DNA of 64,000 nt from Candidatus Gastranaerophilales bacterium (GTDB lineage Bacteria > Cyanobacteriota > Vampirovibrionia > Gastranaerophilales > Gastranaerophilaceae): positions 62,001-126,000 of the forward strand of contig CALUVM010000001.1 of assembly GCA_944324255.1 (NCBI GenBank), in the 5' to 3' direction. The position numbers and the translations under genes are program-made. The notes beneath the pieces were generated by a model. It made no database searches. It saw only the letters and a program-made list of their open reading frames with translations, and was not told the DNA's origin. Numbering within the stretch: position 1 is the stretch's first letter; the number at the start of each line of letters is the position of its first letter. Below, one piece after another: positions 50,346 to 59,860 of the stretch.

Positions 50346-51256
50346 CTGTGCTTTGCGGAGGAATGTCTTCGGAGCGTGAAGTTTCAATGCGCTCTGGAAA
50401 GAATTGTTATGAAGCCTTGCTAAGACTCGGATATAAAAATGCGGAACTGGTCGTTGTTGATAAGAATATATCAGAAACACTTAAAAACGGAAATTTCGAC
50501 TGCGCATTCAATGCTCTGCACGGGAAATACGGTGAGGACGGATGTATTCAGGGCGTTCTTGAAATCTTAAGAATACCTTACGCAGGATGCGGAGTTATGG
50601 CAAGTTCTATTTGTATGAACAAAGAATACACTAAAAGAATCCTTTCAACAGTTAAAGATTTCCCTCTTATAAAATCTGTTTTTGTGAAAAAGAGAGAGGA
50701 CGTAAAAAAAGCAGTTGAAGGTTTAAAATATCCTCTTATCACGAAGCCTGTTTCGGAGGGGTCAAGCTTTGGTATGACAAAGGTCAATACCCCAGAAGAA
50801 TTGGTATCCGCATATAATGAAGCATTGAAATTTAATGACGATGTTTTGATAGAAGAATTTATTGACGGATTTTTTGTAACGGTAGGCGTTTTAGAAAAAG
50901 ACGGTAAAGCTTTTGCAACAGAGATTCTGGAAATCAGACCAAAAACCGAATGGTATGATTTTGAAGCTAAATATACAAAAGGTATGTCCGAGTTCATAGT
51001 TCCGTCAACCGGTTTATCCAAAGAAAGTACTGCCCTTGTAAAAGAACTGGCGGTCAAAGCTCACGAAACAACCGGCTGTTCGGGAGTTTCAAGAGTTGAT
51101 TTTATGATAAAAGAGGACAAACCTTATTTTCTTGAAGTAAATACGAGTCCGGGAATGACTGATACAAGTGACTTGCCGGCACAGGCAGCTGTCTGCGGAA
51201 TCGATTATGATAATTTAGTTTTAATGATACTGAAAAGTGCAGGACTTGATAAATAA
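50312..51256 (+). CDS. ddl: D-alanine-D-alanine ligase
   Basis: ATP-grasp ligase that makes D-Ala-D-Ala. It has 314 residues: AVLCGGMSSEREVSMRSG, the serine-loop FNALHGKYGEDGCIQGVLE, PVSEGSSFGMTKV, VLIEEFIDG and the metal site SRVDFMIKEDKPYFLEVNTSPGMT, read in parts. GAGGAAG precedes the ATG inside murB. Its stop and the ftsQ start share one base (TAATG). Confidence 0.95.
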   Translation: MQYTVQKDDKIAVLCGGMSSEREVSMRSGKNCYEALLRLGYKNAELVVVDKNISETLKNGNFDCAFNALHGKYGEDGCIQGVLEILRIPYAGCGVMASSICMNKEYTKRILSTVKDFPLIKSVFVKKREDVKKAVEGLKYPLITKPVSEGSSFGMTKVNTPEELVSAYNEALKFNDDVLIEEFIDGFFVTVGVLEKDGKAFATEILEIRPKTEWYDFEAKYTKGMSEFIVPSTGLSKESTALVKELAVKAHETTGCSGVSRVDFMIKEDKPYFLEVNTSPGMTDTSDLPAQAAVCGIDYDNLVLMILKSAGLDK

Positions 51257-52110
51257 TGTCTGATGAAGAGTTAAAACCAAGATATCACCAGCAAAGACGC
51301 CTTAAACAGGCTAAAATGCAGCGTAAAATCAGACAGTCGCAAAGACGTCTGGCAAGACTCAGAGTTATGTGGAGATTATTTATTCTGCTAATGCTTGCAG
51401 GATTAATCTGGGGAATTTTAAAAATGCCTCAGTGGCGCTTACCGTCGACCGCTTTCGATAATCTGAACAGTCCTGCATTGGAAATTGTAAATAACAGAAT
51501 TGTTCCGTCACAAAAGATTTTATCTGCTCTAAGAAGGAATCAGGTTCCGGCACAGCCGATTTTTCTTGTAAAAACTGACAACTTAAAAAAGAGCATAACC
51601 CAGCTTGAACCGGTTCAGAATGTTTATATAAGAAGATTCTGGTTCCCTGCAAGATTGCAAATAATTGTTGTTGAGAGAAATCCCGTATTGACTATTTCTC
51701 CGGATTTTGATGTTCCGCCTATTGCTTTTTTCTCAGCTGATGGTAAATTGATAGGACGGGAATATATGCCGTTACCGAAGGATTATAAAACTGTTCTTGT
51801 TGTTACTTATGGAACAGGCGGAGATGATTACAGAAATTGGGATGTGAAAAAAGTAACCACTTTAAAGAAAGTCGCAAACCTTGTTGAGACAGAAACGGGA
51901 GAAAAAGTAGAATATATTGATTGCAGAAACCCGAAAGATGTTTATATAAAAATTCCTTCTGCAAATATAAGACTCGGAAGTCTTAACTCGGGTGTGTTTG
52001 ATAAGATTCAGCGGCTTCCGTCCCTGCTTCCGCAGTTATCAATGTTAAATAAAAAAGTTAAGTATATTGATTTAAGGTGGGAAACAAGTTATATTAAGCT
52101 GGATGAATAA
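51256..52110 (+). CDS. ftsQ: Cell division protein FtsQ/DivIB (POTRA domain)
   Basis: Divisome protein linking early and late proteins. It has 284 residues: a basic cytoplasmic tail rich in Arg, Lys and Gln (1-35), one membrane helix (LFILLMLAGLIWGILKM, about 41-57), an FtsQ-type POTRA (~65-140) and a C-terminal beta domain. Position between ddl and hemW fits the usual mur-fts cluster, but ftsA and ftsZ do not follow. One-base overlaps with both neighbours. Confidence 0.88.
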   Translation: MSDEELKPRYHQQRRLKQAKMQRKIRQSQRRLARLRVMWRLFILLMLAGLIWGILKMPQWRLPSTAFDNLNSPALEIVNNRIVPSQKILSALRRNQVPAQPIFLVKTDNLKKSITQLEPVQNVYIRRFWFPARLQIIVVERNPVLTISPDFDVPPIAFFSADGKLIGREYMPLPKDYKTVLVVTYGTGGDDYRNWDVKKVTTLKKVANLVETETGEKVEYIDCRNPKDVYIKIPSANIRLGSLNSGVFDKIQRLPSLLPQLSMLNKKVKYIDLRWETSYIKLDE

Positions 52111-53192
52111 TGAGCGACAGTGTCTATATTCATATACCTTTTTGCAAATCCAAATGTAAATATTGTTCGTTTGTGTCTTTTACTAACGGAGATAAAATTC
52201 CCGGCTATATAGATTCACTTTTAGAAGAAATTCATCACTGTTATAAAGACGAACCCCTCAAAACTCTTTATTTTGGAGGAGGAACTCCTTCTCTTATTGA
52301 TATAGAATCTTTAAAAAAAATTATTAATAAATTTAAATTTAAAGATGGCTGTGAAGTTACACTGGAACTGAATCCTGATGATGCTGAACCGGATTATTTA
52401 TCAGGATTGAAAGATATTGGGATTAATCGATTGAGTATAGGTGCACAGAGTTTTAATAACAGGATTTTAAAACTTATCGGGCGCAGACATAATTCTGAAG
52501 ATACTGTTAAAGCTGTAAATATGGCAAAAAAAGCCGGATTCGATAATATCAGTCTGGATTTGATTTACGGACTTCCCGAACAAACAATGGAAGTTTTGAA
52601 AATTGATATAGAAAATATTTTAAATCTGGATATTCAACATATTTCAACCTATGGTTTAAAAATTGAGGAGGAATCATACTGGGGACACCATAAACCGTCT
52701 AATCTTCCGGATAACGATATTCAGGCAGATATGTATGAGGGTGTAAATAATATATTAGAAAAAAATGGATTTAACCGGTATGAAATAAGTAACTTTTCTA
52801 AAAAAGGGTATGAGTCCGGACATAATTTAAACTACTGGAATAATGAAGAATACTACGGGTTTGGAGTTGCTGCTCACGGGTATATTGATGGAGTTAGGTA
52901 TTCAAATTATCAGACTCTGGATGAATATTTGAATAATAAATCTAAACGGGAGCAGGAGCATACTCTGTCAAAACAAGAGAAAATTGAAGAAGAGATTTTC
53001 CTTGGATTTAGAAAAGAAGAGGGGGTAAATGTTGGAAAATTTTATTCAAAATACAATTTTGATTTTGAAAAAGAATTTTCTCCCGTTTTAGAAAAATACA
53101 AAGATTTTATAATAAAAACTCCTCTCGGATACAAATTGAATCTTCAAGGAGTTTTGTTGAGTAATAATATTTTATCTGAATTCTTAATGTAA
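52110..53192 (+). CDS. hemW: HemW-type heme chaperone / radical SAM protein
   Basis: A 360-residue radical SAM protein related to coproporphyrinogen III oxidase. Cluster cysteines C12, C16 and C19 (CKSKCKYCSF); the HemW-type start YIHIPFCKSKC; LYFGGGTPSLI, ELNPDDAEPDYL and LIYGLPEQT. HemW delivers heme to respiratory enzymes; with no respiratory genes seen here its role in this organism is open. Last gene of the mur operon, overlapping the convergent antiporter gene by 9 bases. Confidence 0.9.
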   Translation: MSDSVYIHIPFCKSKCKYCSFVSFTNGDKIPGYIDSLLEEIHHCYKDEPLKTLYFGGGTPSLIDIESLKKIINKFKFKDGCEVTLELNPDDAEPDYLSGLKDIGINRLSIGAQSFNNRILKLIGRRHNSEDTVKAVNMAKKAGFDNISLDLIYGLPEQTMEVLKIDIENILNLDIQHISTYGLKIEEESYWGHHKPSNLPDNDIQADMYEGVNNILEKNGFNRYEISNFSKKGYESGHNLNYWNNEEYYGFGVAAHGYIDGVRYSNYQTLDEYLNNKSKREQEHTLSKQEKIEEEIFLGFRKEEGVNVGKFYSKYNFDFEKEFSPVLEKYKDFIIKTPLGYKLNLQGVLLSNNILSEFLM

Positions 53193-54509
53193 GAATCTTA
53201 ACCAGATATAAACAGAGCTCATTACAAGAGCAATGAATGTGGTCAGAACCCCGTATTTCAAGTAATACATGAACTTGATAGGGTGTCCGTCACGAGCTGA
53301 TGTTTCAGATACAATAACGTTGGCGGCAGCACCGATAATAGTCATGTTTCCGCCGAGGCATGCACCTAATGATAAACACCACCAGAGCGGGTGAGTGTAA
53401 GATGCGCCCATAAGTTTTTGAATCTCAACCAGCATTGGAGCCATTGTTGCAGTGTACGGAATATTATCAATGACACCAGACAGGATACCTGAAGCCCATA
53501 AAATAATCATTGATGTAGCTTCTTGAGAACCATTTGTTACATTTAATAACCATTCAGACATAAGCTTAATTCCGCCTGCATAGTCAAGCCCGCCGATTAT
53601 GATAAATAATCCGATGAAGAAGAATATTGTGTTCCATTCGACTTCAGCAAGAATTTTTGTAGGTTTTTCAAATAACAATAAGAATGCTGCGCCTGCCATA
53701 GCTGTAACGCTTGTTTGAATATGAGTTACATCATGGAGTACAAACCCTGCAATAACAAGGATTAATACGACAGCAGATCTTATCATTAACCATTTATCAG
53801 TAATAGTTTTTGAGTTATCAATTTCTGCAACTTTTGCCATTTTTTCAGCTGTTGAAACAAGCTGTTTTCTGAAAATAAAGGTTAAAACTAATACGTTAAC
53901 AATTAATATAGCCGCAACAATTCCGGTAAGTTCTTTTACAAATGCCATAAAAGATAAACCTGCAGCGGAACCTATAATAATGTTAGGCGGGTCGCCGATT
54001 AATGTAGCAGTGCCGCCTATATTAGATGCAATAATTTCTGCAATCAAAAACGGTACCGGATTAATATCAAGTTCTTTTGCAATTACAAAAGTAACAGGCA
54101 TGATTAAAATAACTGTTGTAACGTTATCCAGAAATGCTGAAACAACAGCCGTAAATATTGCTAAAGAAAACATAATCAGTTTTGGTTTACCTTTTGTCAT
54201 CTTTAGCATTTCATTTGCCATCCAGTTAAACATGCCGCTTTTAGTAGCAATGCTTACGATAATCATCATTGATACGAGTAAGAAAATTACATTAAAATCA
54301 ATGAAGTTAATAAAATACCCCGGGTTTAAAGCCCCGTTTGCCATCTGCTCCTGTCCGAGCAGTCCTAAAAATAAAGTTACAACTGCACCAAGAAGGGCTA
54401 TTGTAACTTTAGGAATTTTTTCTGTAGCAATGAATATGTAAGCTACAATGAGAATAGCCGCTGATACAGCAATTGCATTTGCATGTACCAGACTCATAAA
54501 ACTTTCCAT
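53184..54509 (-). CDS. NhaD/ArsB-type ion transporter (probable Na+/H+ antiporter)
   Basis: A 441-residue inner-membrane protein with about 11-12 helices. Two inverted signature blocks, NIGGTATLIGDPPNIIIG and CLGGNMTIIGAAANVIVS, identify the ion-transporter superfamily, and FLDNVTTVILIMPV and GVIDNIPYTATMAPM carry the paired Asp-Asn of NhaD. The start is the ATG at 54509 (MESFMSLVHANAIAV), with AAGGAAGGAG upstream; a 16-codon extension is not needed. Probably exports Na+ for pH or salt balance; arsenite export is less likely without ars genes. Confidence 0.88.
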   Translation of the reverse strand: MESFMSLVHANAIAVSAAILIVAYIFIATEKIPKVTIALLGAVVTLFLGLLGQEQMANGALNPGYFINFIDFNVIFLLVSMMIIVSIATKSGMFNWMANEMLKMTKGKPKLIMFSLAIFTAVVSAFLDNVTTVILIMPVTFVIAKELDINPVPFLIAEIIASNIGGTATLIGDPPNIIIGSAAGLSFMAFVKELTGIVAAILIVNVLVLTFIFRKQLVSTAEKMAKVAEIDNSKTITDKWLMIRSAVVLILVIAGFVLHDVTHIQTSVTAMAGAAFLLLFEKPTKILAEVEWNTIFFFIGLFIIIGGLDYAGGIKLMSEWLLNVTNGSQEATSMIILWASGILSGVIDNIPYTATMAPMLVEIQKLMGASYTHPLWWCLSLGACLGGNMTIIGAAANVIVSETSARDGHPIKFMYYLKYGVLTTFIALVMSSVYIWLRFLH

Positions 54510-54678
54510 ATTTTCTCCTTCCTTAAAACTAATAATTAGCTTAACAAGTAAAATCATATTACAAAAAACTATAAAAATATATAAACCGGCATGCCTTGAA
54601 TTATATATTTTATAAAAGTAATTGCCCTTGCGGTGGTATTTGTGATAAAATTTATACTATACACTTTGGAGTGGATAG

Positions 54679-56592
54679 TTGATTAGTCTGTCAGATTTAT
54701 ATAAAAAGTTAATAATCTTTGCGTTGGCATTATTAGTTTTTACAGTGCCTTCTGTTGCTTTTGCGGATGATGAAATGACAGATAAAGAAATTATGGAAGA
54801 AGCGGAATCAGCAGAAGTCCATGATTATGAAACCAACACGGCTTATATTAACGATATTGAGATTCTTGGTGCAAATATTATTAAACCGGAATACATTATT
54901 TCCAAAATGTCGCTCCAAAAAGGTGATTTGTATGACAAAGATGCCATGCAGCAAGACTTAAAGACTATCTATAGACTGGGATTTTTTACTGAAAGAATGA
55001 AAGCTGTTCCGGTTAAAAATTCTAACGGTACAATATCTTTAAAAATTATTGTGGAAGAAAATATTCCAATCACCGATTTTACAATTGAAGGTAATACCGT
55101 AGTTTCATCAGAAGAAATTATGCAATATCTTCTACCGCTCAAAGGCAAACCCCAAAATATTTCCGCAATAAATTCGGCGATGGAAAAGATTAATGAATGC
55201 TACTACTCCAAAGGCTACATTCTGTCTAAAATTGATTCTATCTATGATGATCCTGACGGTACAATTAACCTGAATATCATGGAAGGTAAGATTAATAAAA
55301 TTATGATTACCGGAAATGAAAAAACAAAAGAGTATGTTATAGAGCGAAATATTATGACGGAACCTGGTTCTGTTTATAACGAAAACCTTGTAAAACAGGA
55401 TCTTGTCAGGCTTTATTCGACTCAAGCTTTCAAAGATGTGAACAGAACAATTGAAGTGTCACAGGATGATCCGGATAAGTTTGATGTAACAATTGAGCTT
55501 AAAGAACAGAGAACGGCTGCTGTTTCTGTCGGCGGAGGTTTGGATTCCGCAACAGGTGCTTTTGGTTCGCTGGGAATTTCAGATAACAACTTCCGTGGAA
55601 TGAACCAGAGGGTATCTCTTACAGGTTTAGTCGGTTCAGGTATTTTGATGAGTGACTCATCTATCAAAAACCATATGAACTATCAAGCTGAATTGAGCTT
55701 TTTTGAACCGCATTTTCTGAATGCTGATAATTCTTTGATGACAAAGCTTTATTACAGGGACTTGGGCAGCTATCAGATACCGCTTGCTATAGAAAGAAGG
55801 TTTGGTATTGAAAGTACTGTAGCTCACAGACTTAAATTCAATCCGAGAATGTCTACAACCTTTACCGGCGGTGTTGAATATATTCATCTCTCAGAAGGGG
55901 ATAAAAACTCTATAGAAAGGCTTTATCAAAACCACGGTTTAGATTTCGCCGAACGTGATAAACAATTAGAAGGCGGTTTATTCTTAAGATTGGCTCCGGG
56001 ATTTGCGTATGATTCGAGAGATTCTGTAACAAATCCTCGGCACGGGGCATTGGCTTCTGTCAGGTTTGAAGAAGCGTTCGGACTTGATGGGTTTGGCAAA
56101 ACAAACGGGCGTTTAATCGGTATGGCAAAAAAATTCATTCCGATTGCTAAGAAATCTTCATTAACCTTCACCGCAAGAGGCGGTTTAAAAGTTCACGGGG
56201 ATGACATGCCGGAAATCATGGCATTTAGACTGGGCGGACCTTATACTATCAGAGGGTATAAGGTTAACGGTGTAGGTACAGGTACATCTTTCATAATGGG
56301 TTCTGCTGAACTTGCTACACCGATACCTTTTGTTGACAGACTTAAGGTTAATTTCTTACAAAACTTAAGAATGACATTCTGGGTTGATGCCGGTAGAGTA
56401 TTTAATCCTACAATATCAAGTACTTTGTATGACAGACCTATTCAAGCGATTACAGCCGGTGTCGGCTTAAAGATAAATATTCCGGGTGTCGGACCATTAT
56501 CAGTAGATTACGGTTTCCCTCTCACAAATCCGGGTCCGAACGGTTCACCTAACGGATACTTTACATTTGGTGTTGGCGACATGATGTATTAA
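54679..56592 (+). CDS. bamA: Outer-membrane assembly protein BamA (Omp85)
   Basis: Inserts beta-barrel proteins into the outer membrane. It has 637 residues from a TTG start with GGAGTGG upstream. Signal peptide (to SVAFA, ~29), an acidic linker, three POTRA domains (~55-125, 126-200, 201-275; Proteobacteria have five, cyanobacteria typically three), and a 16-strand barrel (~280-637) with the GPYTIRGYKVNG lid-lock motif. The last residue is Tyr where Phe is usual. Followed by ompH 29 bases on. Confidence 0.93.
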   Translation: MISLSDLYKKLIIFALALLVFTVPSVAFADDEMTDKEIMEEAESAEVHDYETNTAYINDIEILGANIIKPEYIISKMSLQKGDLYDKDAMQQDLKTIYRLGFFTERMKAVPVKNSNGTISLKIIVEENIPITDFTIEGNTVVSSEEIMQYLLPLKGKPQNISAINSAMEKINECYYSKGYILSKIDSIYDDPDGTINLNIMEGKINKIMITGNEKTKEYVIERNIMTEPGSVYNENLVKQDLVRLYSTQAFKDVNRTIEVSQDDPDKFDVTIELKEQRTAAVSVGGGLDSATGAFGSLGISDNNFRGMNQRVSLTGLVGSGILMSDSSIKNHMNYQAELSFFEPHFLNADNSLMTKLYYRDLGSYQIPLAIERRFGIESTVAHRLKFNPRMSTTFTGGVEYIHLSEGDKNSIERLYQNHGLDFAERDKQLEGGLFLRLAPGFAYDSRDSVTNPRHGALASVRFEEAFGLDGFGKTNGRLIGMAKKFIPIAKKSSLTFTARGGLKVHGDDMPEIMAFRLGGPYTIRGYKVNGVGTGTSFIMGSAELATPIPFVDRLKVNFLQNLRMTFWVDAGRVFNPTISSTLYDRPIQAITAGVGLKINIPGVGPLSVDYGFPLTNPGPNGSPNGYFTFGVGDMMY

Positions 56593-56621
56593 AATATAAT
56601 ATATGATATAGGAGGTTTATT

Positions 56622-57068
56622 ATGAAGAAAATGAAAATTGGTCTGGTGTTATTAGCAATCGTTGCTATGACGGGAATTGCAAATGCAGCAGGAGTCGGGT
56701 ACATTGATTATGTTAAAGTAATCGACAACTATGATTATGCTAAAAAAGCTACAAAAGAGGTTGATGCAAAAGGACTTGAACTTCAAGAATATCTTGTAGA
56801 CAAAGAAAAAGAATACAAATCTCTGGATACACCTTTAAAGAAAAAATCTTTTGAAGATAAAGTAGCTCAAGAATTTAAAGCCAAAGAAGCTGCTTATGTA
56901 GCATTAAAAACTAAACGTGAACAGGAAGTTTATACCAAAATAAAAGAAGCTGCAAAAGCTGTTATGGTGGAACAAAAACTCGATGCAATCATGGATGTAA
57001 GAGGAGTGTTTGTTGGTGGTATGGATATTACTGATCAGGTAATTACAAAACTGAAAGGTGCTAAGTAA
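56622..57068 (+). CDS. Periplasmic chaperone OmpH/Skp
   Basis: Holds unfolded outer-membrane proteins on their way to BamA. It has 148 residues: signal peptide (~1-22, IANAA), start of the mature protein VGYIDYVKVIDNYDYA, then long charged helices typical of the Skp tentacles (EKEYKSLDTPLKKKSFEDKV). AGGAGG ribosome site. Cotranscribed with bamA, the usual order. Confidence 0.9.
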   Translation: MKKMKIGLVLLAIVAMTGIANAAGVGYIDYVKVIDNYDYAKKATKEVDAKGLELQEYLVDKEKEYKSLDTPLKKKSFEDKVAQEFKAKEAAYVALKTKREQEVYTKIKEAAKAVMVEQKLDAIMDVRGVFVGGMDITDQVITKLKGAK

Positions 57069-57072
57069 GTAT

Positions 57073-58404
57073 ATGAGAATAGTTGACCTTATCGATAAAA
57101 AGAAACGCGGACTTAATCATACCAAAGATGAAATCGATTTTATAATAGAATCAATGATGAATGGTACTGCTCCGGATTACCAGATTTCTGCCTGGCTTAT
57201 GGCTGTTTATTTTAAAGGTCTGACCGAAGAAGAGACGGCATATTTGACAGAAGCCATGATTGATTCGGGCGAGGTTATTGATTTTGGAGCGTTAGCTGAT
57301 TCTATTGTTGATAAACATTCTACAGGAGGCGTAGGGGATAAGGTCACTATTACTCTTATTCCGCTTTTAGCGGCAGCGGGTGTTCCTGTTGCGAAACTTT
57401 CGGGAAAGGGCTTGGGTCATACCGGAGGAACTATAGATAAGCTTGAATCGATTCCGAATTTTAATACAAAATTATCGGTTAAGGAGTTAATTGAACAGGT
57501 TAAAAAGATTAATGTTGCAATAGCTTCACAGACTCAAAATCTGACTCCGGCTGACGGTAAATTATATGCTCTTAGAGATGTAACTGCTACAGTAGACAGT
57601 ATGCCGCTAATTGCTTCTTCTGTTGTTTCAAAAAAAGCCGCATCCGGTGCTAATAATATTATTCTTGATGTAAAATACGGCTCGGGCGCTTTTATGAAAA
57701 CTCCCGAAGATGCAGTTGAACTTTCAAAATTAATGGTCAATATAGGTAAAATTCTTAATAAAAATATAACCGCAGTAATTACATCAATGGAAGAACCTTT
57801 AGGAAGAGCTGTCGGCAACTCTCTTGAGATAATTGAGTCAATAGAGTTTTTAAAAGGTCATATAGAAAACAGTGATGTTGCTGATTTAACTTACTCGTTT
57901 GCAGCTATTGCTTTAATGAAAGTCGGAATGTATGATTCTAAATCCGAGGCAAAAGAGTTCTTAAAAGAGCTGGTTCATACCGGTAAAGCATTAGAAAAGT
58001 TCAAAGAACTAATAGAGGCTCAGGGTGGAAATTCCGAAGTCATTAATAACTATGATTTATTTGAGCTTCCGCAGTATAAGGTTGAATGTGAGTCCAAAAA
58101 AAGCGGCTATATTCACAGTATAGATGCATATAAAATAGCTTATGCATGTAAAATTTTAGGTGCGGGGAGAGATAAAAAGACTGATCCGATTGATTATAGT
58201 GTTGGTATTTACTTGAATAAAAAAAGCGGAGAAGCTGTAACTAAAGGGGATACCTTGTATACAATTTATTCAAATGATCCTGATAAAACAAAAATTGCAC
58301 AGCAATATTGTGATGAAGCTTTTGCAATAAGTTACGAAAAAACGGCTCATTCAAATTTAATTTATAAAATTGTTAAACCAAAAGAGGATGATGATGTTCA
58401 ATAA
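57073..58404 (+). CDS. pdp: Pyrimidine-nucleoside (thymidine) phosphorylase
   Basis: Splits thymidine or uridine with phosphate to base and (deoxy)ribose-1-phosphate. The start is the ATG at 57073 (MRIVDLIDKKKRGL), after the ompH stop, giving 443 residues. Helical domain with DYQISAWLMAVYFKGL, signature KHSTGGVGDKVT, SGKGLGHTGGTIDKLE and DVKYGSGAFMK, and the C-terminal domain (~345-443). Choice between uridine and thymidine cannot be made. It is first in the chain leading to the FlhA-like gene, which it overlaps by 11 bases. Confidence 0.93.
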   Translation: MRIVDLIDKKKRGLNHTKDEIDFIIESMMNGTAPDYQISAWLMAVYFKGLTEEETAYLTEAMIDSGEVIDFGALADSIVDKHSTGGVGDKVTITLIPLLAAAGVPVAKLSGKGLGHTGGTIDKLESIPNFNTKLSVKELIEQVKKINVAIASQTQNLTPADGKLYALRDVTATVDSMPLIASSVVSKKAASGANNIILDVKYGSGAFMKTPEDAVELSKLMVNIGKILNKNITAVITSMEEPLGRAVGNSLEIIESIEFLKGHIENSDVADLTYSFAAIALMKVGMYDSKSEAKEFLKELVHTGKALEKFKELIEAQGGNSEVINNYDLFELPQYKVECESKKSGYIHSIDAYKIAYACKILGAGRDKKTDPIDYSVGIYLNKKSGEAVTKGDTLYTIYSNDPDKTKIAQQYCDEAFAISYEKTAHSNLIYKIVKPKEDDDVQ

Positions 58405-59860
58405 AAAAATGCAATATGTAATAAAGACTGTACCGACAGATGACAGACAGGCTCTTGAGGACCTTTTAAACCAGATGTCCGATGAGGGCTGGGATTTGTA
58501 TACAATGCACGAAATCGAGTCGGATTCTTCTATTGATTTTAATTGTATTTTTATGAGAGAAAAGCAGGAAGAGCAGGGAACTGACCTTGACGATATTGTC
58601 AATGTTACCAGTTTTAAGTACAGAATGGAGAAAATGCTTGCGACTCCTACAAATCCGTATGATTTATGCAAAGAAATTCAATTAAAAATTTCTAACCAGA
58701 AAGACAGAATTAAAAGGATTAAATCTCAGCTTGAGAGTGATAACTTATCCGGAGAGGATAAAAAACGCTTGAACAACCAGATGTCGGATGAATTAAAGCA
58801 ATTGGATTCTTTAAAACAGGCTCTTGTTAACGAGATTTCTCCGGATACTATGTATGCCGGAATTAAAGAAGAAAAGTTTGTTGTTAATTTATCGGAAGAA
58901 ATTCTTGAAGTAATTTCCATGGAATATTCTGACAATCTTCTTGCAGAAACCGTAAAAATCAGACAGGAACTGACTGATGAACTCGGGTATGTTATTCCGC
59001 ATATTCATTTCCATAACAGTGATGATTTGAGCCAGAATGAATTTTCTATAAAAATTCATGATATTGAAGTTTTTAGAAGCGTTGTCTTTCCGGGGTATGT
59101 AGCTTATTTTAAGGACGATATTAAAGGGTACAAGCCGGAAAACGGAGATTATGTTTTAGAAGATGAAATAACCGGTAAGAAAATTATCTGGATTAAGGAA
59201 GATAAGGTTAAAGATTTTTGGGCGCACGGAATAAGTGCTGTAGAATTTATCGGGCGTGCCGTTAAACATATTGCCGTAAAAGAAGTTTCCGATATTATGG
59301 ATTATAACGATATCAATAAGTATGTAGAAATTGTTCTTGAGAAAAATTCATTCCTTGTTGATAATATTATTCCTGATTTTATAACAGCATCTGACTTAAA
59401 ATATTTGTTAACCTGTCTTATAAGAGAGCGGGTTTCTGTGAAAAATATTGTTTATTTGTTTGAAAAGATTAATGACTATGCAAATGAGCCTACAAAAGAA
59501 GATTTGCTTGATAAAGTAAGATTGGCTTTTTCAAAACAAATAATCAAAGATTTAGCTGTAGAAGGCGAGTTAAAAGTTATTGAACTGACAGATGAAACTG
59601 AAGAAAAAGTTTCAAGTTTCTTTACGGAAGAAGATGAAGAATCAATAATCAGAATAGATGCAAAAGATGTACAAGCTATAGCGGATAGTGTAAACAAACT
59701 TGCAAAATCTAAAAAACTTACCAATCCTATTTTAGCAGTACCAATGGATATACGGCACATGTTGTTTGTAATTCTTTCTGAATTTGTTCCGAATATTACG
59801 GTTCTTGCTCTTGAAGAGCTGGTTTGTGATTACAATATTAAAATTATCGGTAAAGTATAA
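58394..59860 (+). CDS. Soluble FlhA/SctV C-terminal-domain protein fused to a DUF4177-like domain
   Basis: A 488-residue cytoplasmic protein. The ATG at 58394 lies six bases after AAAGAGG. Residues ~5-50 (MQYVIKTVPTDDRQALEDLL, SDEGWDLYTMHEI) resemble DUF4177; ~95-150 is coiled coil; ~160-488 follows the cytoplasmic domain of the flagellar/type III export gate: ELGYVIPHIHFHNSDDLSQN, EFSIKIHDIEVFRS, DLKYLLTCLIRERVSVKNI and PMDIRHMLFVILSEFVPNI. FlhA normally has ~300 N-terminal residues with eight membrane helices; none exist here, so it cannot be an export channel. It is translationally coupled to its neighbours. Family match by eye; function unknown. Confidence 0.75.
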   Translation: MFNKKMQYVIKTVPTDDRQALEDLLNQMSDEGWDLYTMHEIESDSSIDFNCIFMREKQEEQGTDLDDIVNVTSFKYRMEKMLATPTNPYDLCKEIQLKISNQKDRIKRIKSQLESDNLSGEDKKRLNNQMSDELKQLDSLKQALVNEISPDTMYAGIKEEKFVVNLSEEILEVISMEYSDNLLAETVKIRQELTDELGYVIPHIHFHNSDDLSQNEFSIKIHDIEVFRSVVFPGYVAYFKDDIKGYKPENGDYVLEDEITGKKIIWIKEDKVKDFWAHGISAVEFIGRAVKHIAVKEVSDIMDYNDINKYVEIVLEKNSFLVDNIIPDFITASDLKYLLTCLIRERVSVKNIVYLFEKINDYANEPTKEDLLDKVRLAFSKQIIKDLAVEGELKVIELTDETEEKVSSFFTEEDEESIIRIDAKDVQAIADSVNKLAKSKKLTNPILAVPMDIRHMLFVILSEFVPNITVLALEELVCDYNIKIIGKV

